Shown: piece after piece, positions 6,993 through 10,716 of the stretch
Layout: each line of letters opens with the position of its first letter
How positions within the stretch are numbered: the stretch's first letter is position 1
Assembly (NCBI GenBank): GCA_030624355.1
Contig: JAUXKG010000045.1
Coordinates: forward strand, 1-10,716
DNA: 10,716 nucleotides
Source of the DNA: Acidobacteriota bacterium
Lineage (GTDB): Bacteria > Acidobacteriota > UBA6911 > RPQK01 > JADFOI01
Reading direction: 5' to 3'
The notes under the pieces: model-generated
Database searches by the model: none
What the model was told of the DNA's origin: nothing
The model's input: the letters and a program-made list of their open reading frames with translations, nothing else
Position numbers and translations under genes: made by a program

Positions 6993-7973
6993 CTATCGCG
7001 GAGAAGGAAGATACTTCTTGGGAAACTTGGCCATGATGGTGTACTGAGGATCCACGGCATTAGCCACTCGAGTCACTCCTACTTGGGAAACGACCTGCAC
7101 CGCCTCCCATTTCTCGAATCCGTAGTCTTCCACCAGCCAATTGATCAGTTCAACATAAGCTATTCGAAAGGCGTCAATCAGTGGCCTCACACTTCCCGCC
7201 ACCATCAAATATTCCTCATTCTCAAAACGAGGCCACCGGATTGCTCTTCCCTTGATCAGATCGATCTGGAAGGTCACATCCATGGTGGTCTCCAGTCCAC
7301 TGCCGACAATTTCCCCGTCACCCTGCAGTGCATGCCCGTCTCCGAAGTAAAAGTAGGCCCCCTCATGAAATATTGGCAGGTACACAGTGGCTCCCTCAGC
7401 GGCATCCAACGAGTCCATGTTTCCGCCGAAGTCGCCCGGCCACAGTCCATGAAAGGCCGTATCTCCCTGAGGAGCCACCGCCAAACGTCCCAGCATGGGG
7501 CTCAAAGGAACCGTGATCTCCTTGACCCTGCTGTTGGGCAAGGCCAGGGTTCCCGTGTTCTTTTCCTTGTCCAGTCGCCAGACAAAGCGGCGGTGGGGAA
7601 TCGGATCAGTCAGCATGGGAGTCCACCGGTCGGCTGCCAGCGTGCCAAAGTGTGGCCACTGGTTAGAGACTGCCACCTCCCGATTGATGCGCAAACGCTG
7701 AATTCTCACCACCAGAGTGTCTGCCGGCGTGGCCCCCTCCACATAGACAGGCCCCACCTCCCCCGGCCAGGGTCCTGCCTTGTCCGGATCATAGTAGCCA
7801 GCGTAAAGGGTTTCCGTGATGATCGTATCTCCCGGCTGAACCCGCAGCACAGGCTCTCTGACCTTGAAGGTCATGACTCCGGAGCCGGGTTCAGGCTTGA
7901 ACCGGTGAGTCTCGGCAACAAATATCTCAGAGCAGAGACAGAGGGTGATTAGGAACAAAGCCGATCTCTTCAT
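6993..7973 (-). CDS. Exported acetamidase/formamidase family protein
   Basis: A 326-aa member of the FmdA/AmdA family, which hydrolyses formamide, acetamide or related short amides to ammonia and acid. The family core is clear: HFGTLAADRW near 108, SPMLGRLAVAPQ near 158, GGNMD (183-187), and GDGHALQGDGEIVG (211-224) with its conserved His and acidic residues. The N-terminus MKRSALFLITLCLCSEIFVA is a good signal peptide with likely cleavage after A20, so it acts outside the cytoplasm, unlike the classical cytosolic enzymes. The ATG at 7973 is chosen over a TTG at 8012 because AGGAGG lies 6 nt upstream and the signal peptide starts exactly there. A promoter (8081-8109) and a structured leader of about 100 nt precede it. 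It heads the acetamidase-MATE-GGT run; its TAG stop lies 6 nt before the MATE start. The natural amide is unknown. Confidence 0.9.
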   Translation of the reverse strand: MKRSALFLITLCLCSEIFVAETHRFKPEPGSGVMTFKVREPVLRVQPGDTIITETLYAGYYDPDKAGPWPGEVGPVYVEGATPADTLVVRIQRLRINREVAVSNQWPHFGTLAADRWTPMLTDPIPHRRFVWRLDKEKNTGTLALPNSRVKEITVPLSPMLGRLAVAPQGDTAFHGLWPGDFGGNMDSLDAAEGATVYLPIFHEGAYFYFGDGHALQGDGEIVGSGLETTMDVTFQIDLIKGRAIRWPRFENEEYLMVAGSVRPLIDAFRIAYVELINWLVEDYGFEKWEAVQVVSQVGVTRVANAVDPQYTIMAKFPKKYLPSPR

Positions 7974-7979
7974 GGTGGA

Positions 7980-7985
7980 CCTCCT
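7980..7985 (-). promoter_or_regulatory. Shine-Dalgarno of the acetamidase gene
   Basis: AGGAGG on the minus strand, 6 nt before the ATG at 7973. It decides the start in favour of this ATG. It lies directly beside inverted repeats of the leader, so folding there could affect access. Confidence 0.8.
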
Positions 7986-8016
7986 GCCGGGAAGTTCCCT
8001 CCCCGGAATCAAAACT

Positions 8017-8046
8017 TGCCCTTTCCTGGCTGAGGGAAAGTGGGCA
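8017..8046 (-). other. Hairpin in the acetamidase leader
   Basis: CTTTCC (8021-8026) and GGAAAG (8035-8040) form a perfect 6-bp stem around an 8-nt loop. TGCC (8017-8020) and GGCA (8043-8046) extend it by 4 bp past a 2-nt bulge. Read on the minus strand it lies in the 5' leader between the predicted transcription start (about 8074) and the ATG at 7973. The TTTT after it is short, so it is a weak terminator candidate at best. A second set of inverted repeats follows at 7987-8006. Confidence 0.4.
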
Positions 8047-8080
8047 TGGATTCTGGTTGATATATTAGAGATAACATTAT

Positions 8081-8109
8081 TTCATAGCTACTTAACTAAT
8101 ATTTGTAAA
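8081..8109 (-). promoter_or_regulatory. Promoter of the acetamidase-MATE-GGT genes
   Basis: On the minus strand TTTACA (8109-8104; 5 of 6 consensus bases) and TATGAA (8086-8081; 4 of 6) are separated by 17 bp. They lie in the A/T-rich gap 8050-8140 between amidase and acetamidase. Transcription would start near 8074, giving a leader of about 100 nt. Confidence 0.5.
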
Positions 8110-8156
8110 AGTGTTTTATAAATAATAAATAACCTCAACTGGAGCCAGCCCCTATC

Positions 8157-9605
8157 TCAGGAAAGACCCTCCATCGGCGGAAGGCCTATGGGATGGGCAT
8201 TCTGGATCTGTTGGGCCAGAGCCAGAACCGATTCCTCCCCCCGGGGTCGACCCACTACCTGCAATCCAATCGGAAGTCCCTCGGCATCCAGCCCACAGGG
8301 CACCGAGGCAACCGGCAGTCCTGTCAAACTCAACAGGAAGGTTGGGGCAAACCAATCTACATAGGTTTTCATCTGCCGCCCTGCAATCACTCTTGGATGA
8401 CTCTGTTCCACAGGAAAGGGAGATACCGCCATACAGGGGGTACAAAAATAATCAAAATCACCCAGAAGATCTTGAAAAAGCTCCCATATTCTTCCTCGAA
8501 TCTGCTCAGCCTCACCCAGGTTCTCCGCCTTTAGCGCCAAACCCGCCCGGACATTTCCTCCCAGATTGTCACCAAACTCCTCCAGCCTGTCCAAACGGGC
8601 AAACTGCTGGACGACCATCCAAAAACCACGGAGTGCCAAAAAGGCCTTACGACCAAAGGAAAGATCCAGTTCGACCTCCTCCACGCGGACACCTGCTTGA
8701 GACATTTCAAAAGACGCCTTTCGACAAACCTGCTCAATCTGTTCGTCCATTCCAATGCCTGCGATGTCCGGGCAGTAGGCCACGCGCAGTCCACCGGGAA
8801 TTCCCTTCTCAACGGCGCTCACGAAAGGCTTTCTCTCGACTGATTGAGAAAGAGGAGAAAGCGAACTGGGCCCGCACACCGCCTCCAGCATCAGAGCCAC
8901 ATCTTTTGCCGTTCTTGCCATGGGACCGGTCACCTGCAGACTGTCCCAAAGAAAGGCCGTCGGGTGAGTGGGGATCAAGCCAGGCGAGGGACGCAATCCA
9001 ACCACGCCACAGAAAGAAGCGGGAATCCGCAGAGAGCCGCCTAGATCGGTTCCTTCGGCCAAAGCGATCATTCCCGTAGCTAACCCCGCAGCACCACCCC
9101 CAGTGGAGCCTCCTGCACTCAGTCGAGGATTCCAGGGATTGCGGGTCGGCCCGAAGATCTGGTTAAAGGTGTTCCCTCCCGCTGCAAATTCCGGAGTATT
9201 GGTTTTGCCCAGGACAATGGCTCCCGCCGCCTTGAGCCGGTCCACAACCAGCGCATTTCTGCGAGGGAGATGATCGGCATACAGCGGAGAACCGAAGGTG
9301 GTGAGAAGGTCCTTGGTCGGCGTGATATCCTTGATCCCCACAGGCAGACCGTGCAGGGGACCGACCGATTCACCGCGGGACAGTTTTTGCTCCGCCTCTC
9401 GAGCCTCCTCCACGGCTTGGTCCGACAGGGTACATACCGCGTTGACCAGGCCGTTATGCTCTTCAACGCGGGCCAGGCAGGCCTGCATGAGTTCGACTGG
9501 AGAAAGTTCCCTCCGCCTGATCAGCTGAACCAACCGTGTCGCTGGCAAGCAGGCAATGTCCTGAGTGGACTTCACGTTCTTTGAGGTATCCGAGCTGATC
9601 TTCAA
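8157..9605 (-). CDS. Amidase of the amidase-signature family
   Basis: A 482-aa cytoplasmic serine hydrolase related to GatA and fatty-acid amide hydrolase, cleaving amide bonds of unknown substrate. The Ser-cisSer-Lys triad is complete: K92 in GLPVGIKDI, cis-Ser S167 in SAGGSTGGGAAG, and nucleophile S191 in GTDLGGSLRIPASFCGVVG. The usual second Ser of the GGSS motif is Thr, a mild change. The C-terminal TGLPVASVPCGL and GLPIGLQVVGRP motifs show the gene is complete. No gatB or gatC lies beside it, so I do not call it a tRNA amidotransferase subunit. No ATG exists near the N-terminus. I prefer TTG at 9605, with GGGAG 10 nt upstream; GTG at 9575 would give 472 aa. A TTG at 9677 would lie upstream of the predicted transcription start, so I reject it. 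Its stop is 183 bp from the acetamidase ATG, which has its own promoter. Confidence 0.9.
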   Translation of the reverse strand: MKISSDTSKNVKSTQDIACLPATRLVQLIRRRELSPVELMQACLARVEEHNGLVNAVCTLSDQAVEEAREAEQKLSRGESVGPLHGLPVGIKDITPTKDLLTTFGSPLYADHLPRRNALVVDRLKAAGAIVLGKTNTPEFAAGGNTFNQIFGPTRNPWNPRLSAGGSTGGGAAGLATGMIALAEGTDLGGSLRIPASFCGVVGLRPSPGLIPTHPTAFLWDSLQVTGPMARTAKDVALMLEAVCGPSSLSPLSQSVERKPFVSAVEKGIPGGLRVAYCPDIAGIGMDEQIEQVCRKASFEMSQAGVRVEEVELDLSFGRKAFLALRGFWMVVQQFARLDRLEEFGDNLGGNVRAGLALKAENLGEAEQIRGRIWELFQDLLGDFDYFCTPCMAVSPFPVEQSHPRVIAGRQMKTYVDWFAPTFLLSLTGLPVASVPCGLDAEGLPIGLQVVGRPRGEESVLALAQQIQNAHPIGLPPMEGLS

Positions 9606-9679
9606 TAGGAATTTGCTCCCGGCGCTCTGTCTACCAACCTCACGATCCCCGGCAGATCGGGGGCCAGCCCTGATCAAGC

Positions 9680-9707
9680 ATTATCCGGGCCCGAACCCGG
9701 AAGTCAC
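9680..9707 (-). promoter_or_regulatory. Promoter of the amidase gene with a palindrome in its spacer
   Basis: On the minus strand GTGACT (9707-9702) and GATAAT (9685-9680) are 16 bp apart, matching 4 and 5 of 6 consensus bases. The spacer contains the palindrome CGGGCCCG (9686-9693), and CCGGG/CCCGG (9685-9689, 9696-9700) form an inverted repeat, a possible operator. Transcription would start near 9673. Confidence 0.45.
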
Positions 9708-9796
9708 GCTACCAACCCTCTTTCCTCAGATCAAGAGGATTCGTGAACATCTATAGAGAACCTTTCCTGGACTGTTCCCCGGCTCGCAGTCTCCTG

Positions 9797-9805
9797 TGAT
9801 ATAAG
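9797..9805 (+). promoter_or_regulatory. Extended -10 promoter of the RecD2 gene
   Basis: TGA followed by TATAAG gives an extended -10 (TGn-TATAAT type) without a recognisable -35. Transcription would start near 9812, leaving a leader of about 17 nt with no Shine-Dalgarno before the ATG at 9829. The rest of 9708-9796 shows only a weak 6-bp inverted repeat (CCTCTT 9717-9722, AAGAGG 9733-9738) and no gene. Confidence 0.45.
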
Positions 9806-9828
9806 ATTCTCGACTGCCAATCTCACTG

Positions 9829-10716
9829 ATGCTCACCGAACTACAAGGTCAAATCGAAAGAGTCACTTACACCAATAAGGAAAATGGCTTCACCATTGCC
9901 AAAGTCCGAGTGAGCGGCCAACGCAAACTGATCACCGTGGTCGGCAACCTTCTATCACCCACCCCGGGAGAAGTCCTTGATATGAAAGGGGAATGGGTGA
10001 ACCACCCCAAGTATGGCGAACAATTTCGATCGGTCTACTCTCGCTCTCAAGCCCCTTCTTCCATCCACGGCGTTCGGACATATTTGGGATCCGGTTTGAT
10101 CAAAGGAATTGGTCCGGTTCTGGCTGAGCGAGTGGTCGAAGCATTCGGCCAGGAAACACTCTCGGTAATTGAAAATCAGCTGGAACGATTGGGTGAAGTT
10201 GAAGGGATAGGGAAAAAGCGACTGGTGATGATCAAGAAGGCCTGGGAGGAACAAAAAGAAATTCGAGAAGTGATGCTGTTTCTTCAGAGCCATGGCATCA
10301 GCTCCGGATATGCCACCAAGATCTTCAAACAATACGGGGACCGGTCTATCGAGATGGTGCAAAACAATCCCTACCGGCTGGCCTCAGAGATTGTTGGCAT
10401 AGGATTTCTCACAGCAGATCAGATCGCGGAGAAACTGGGTTTCGAGAAAGACTCTCAGCTGCGTGTGCAAGCAGGTATTCTTTATGTCCTGCATCAGTTC
10501 TCCAACGATGGACATGTCTTCTATCCTCACGAACCATTCATAGCCAAATGCCAGGAAGTTCTTCAGGTAAAAACACAGGGTATTCTTCAGGCACTGGGTG
10601 CCCTTCACTCAGACAAACTGATCGTCACCGAAGAACTGTCCATTGAAACTGCAGCAGTCAGAAACAGACCGACGGTGGTCTATCTGTCCAATCTTCATCT
10701 CTGTGAAGTCGGCATA
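9829..10716 (+). CDS. recD2: RecD2-type ATP-dependent DNA helicase, N-terminal part (runs off the right edge)
   Basis: The first 296 residues of a RecD-like 5'-3' helicase of superfamily 1, of the kind found in bacteria that carry RecD without RecBC. RecD2 acts in DNA repair and replication-fork maintenance. Visible parts are an N-terminal beta-rich domain (1-75) with ERVTYTNKENGFTIAKVRV and GEWVNHPKYGEQF, then tandem helix-hairpin-helix segments (LGSGLIKGIGPVLAERVVE at 86-104; LGEVEGIGKKR at 121-131). QNNPYRLASEIVGIGF (178-193) and ADQIAEKLG (197-204) follow. All are typical of the long N-terminal extension of RecD2; the Walker A and motor domains would lie beyond the window. The ATG at 9829 is the first ATG after an in-frame TAA (9802-9804), and the N-terminus fits the family. 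It is divergent from the amidase and probably unrelated in function. Confidence 0.93.
   Translation, partial: MLTELQGQIERVTYTNKENGFTIAKVRVSGQRKLITVVGNLLSPTPGEVLDMKGEWVNHPKYGEQFRSVYSRSQAPSSIHGVRTYLGSGLIKGIGPVLAERVVEAFGQETLSVIENQLERLGEVEGIGKKRLVMIKKAWEEQKEIREVMLFLQSHGISSGYATKIFKQYGDRSIEMVQNNPYRLASEIVGIGFLTADQIAEKLGFEKDSQLRVQAGILYVLHQFSNDGHVFYPHEPFIAKCQEVLQVKTQGILQALGALHSDKLIVTEELSIETAAVRNRPTVVYLSNLHLCEVGI

Noticed and set aside
7083..7952. Long open frame of 289 codons on the plus strand
   Set aside because: It is antisense to the well-supported acetamidase gene, has no ribosome binding site and no protein-family pattern; it is a shadow of the coding frame.
7974..8012. N-terminal extension of the acetamidase to a TTG at 8012
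   Set aside because: The extension would translate through the AGGAGG site and place 13 residues ahead of an otherwise ideal signal peptide.
8050..8140. A/T-rich stretch as a replication origin or attachment site
   Set aside because: It is short, lacks DnaA-box repeats or direct repeats, and is adequately explained as a promoter region.
8342..9079. Open frame of 245 codons on the plus strand, rich in Pro, Arg and Ser
   Set aside because: It lies antisense within the amidase gene, whose motifs run through the whole stretch; the composition is typical of a shadow frame.
8157..9605. Calling the amidase GatA (Glu-tRNA(Gln) amidotransferase subunit A)
   Set aside because: No gatB or gatC lies nearby, and the sequence only shows the general amidase signature.
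9606..9677. N-terminal extension of the amidase to a TTG at 9677
   Set aside because: There is no ribosome binding site, the extension is unlike the family, and the predicted promoter places the transcription start near 9673, downstream of that TTG.
9955..10362. Open frame of 135 codons on the minus strand
   Set aside because: It is antisense to the RecD2 N-terminal region, where conserved family motifs are on the plus strand.
1..10716. CRISPR arrays, insertion sequences, tRNA genes, prophage or defence genes
   Set aside because: Reading both strands showed no regular repeats, transposase-like frames, terminal inverted repeats or tRNA-like folds.

Overview
This is an ordinary-looking stretch of bacterial chromosome of moderate G+C content. 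It carries eight recognisable genes and the 5' end of one unidentified gene, packed tightly with no mobile elements, tRNAs, rRNAs or CRISPR repeats. The gene set (RecD2-type helicase, exported acetamidase/formamidase, PLP enzymes, Asp/Glu symporter) and the mixed start signals suggest an uncultured environmental bacterium. Strong GGAGG-type ribosome binding sites occur on some genes and none on others, with GTG/TTG starts. Acidobacteriota is my best guess, but nothing in the window proves the phylum.

Layout. On the minus strand at the far left is the start of an unknown basic protein (3-164), then a 229-bp gap with a probable terminator hairpin. Next, still on the minus strand, is a translationally coupled pair: a class I aminotransferase (1563-2735) upstream of a cystathionine gamma-synthase/lyase-type enzyme (394-1566), overlapping by ATGA. 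Divergent from it is an Asp/Glu-type cation symporter (2839-4170, plus), whose promoter sits so close to the ATG that its mRNA is probably leaderless.

Convergent with the symporter, reading leftwards, is a run of minus-strand genes: amidase-signature amidase (8157-9605), its own gap and promoter, then an exported acetamidase/formamidase (6993-7973), a DinF-like MATE exporter (5667-6986) and an atypical, short, signal-less gamma-glutamyltransferase-like Ntn hydrolase (4182-5594). Acetamidase, MATE and GGT-like lie in the same reading frame and are separated only by single TAG codons. At the right edge a plus-strand RecD2 helicase gene begins (9829 to beyond the window), divergent from the amidase.

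Functionally, the right-hand minus-strand cluster brings together three amide-bond hydrolases of unrelated fold and one small-molecule exporter. This would fit catabolism or detoxification of an amide or gamma-glutamyl compound. The symporter and the two PLP enzymes could supply and process acidic and sulfur amino acids. That linkage is inference from proximity only. I found no clear new system; the best leads are the atypical GGT-like enzyme and its in-frame TAG-separated operon.
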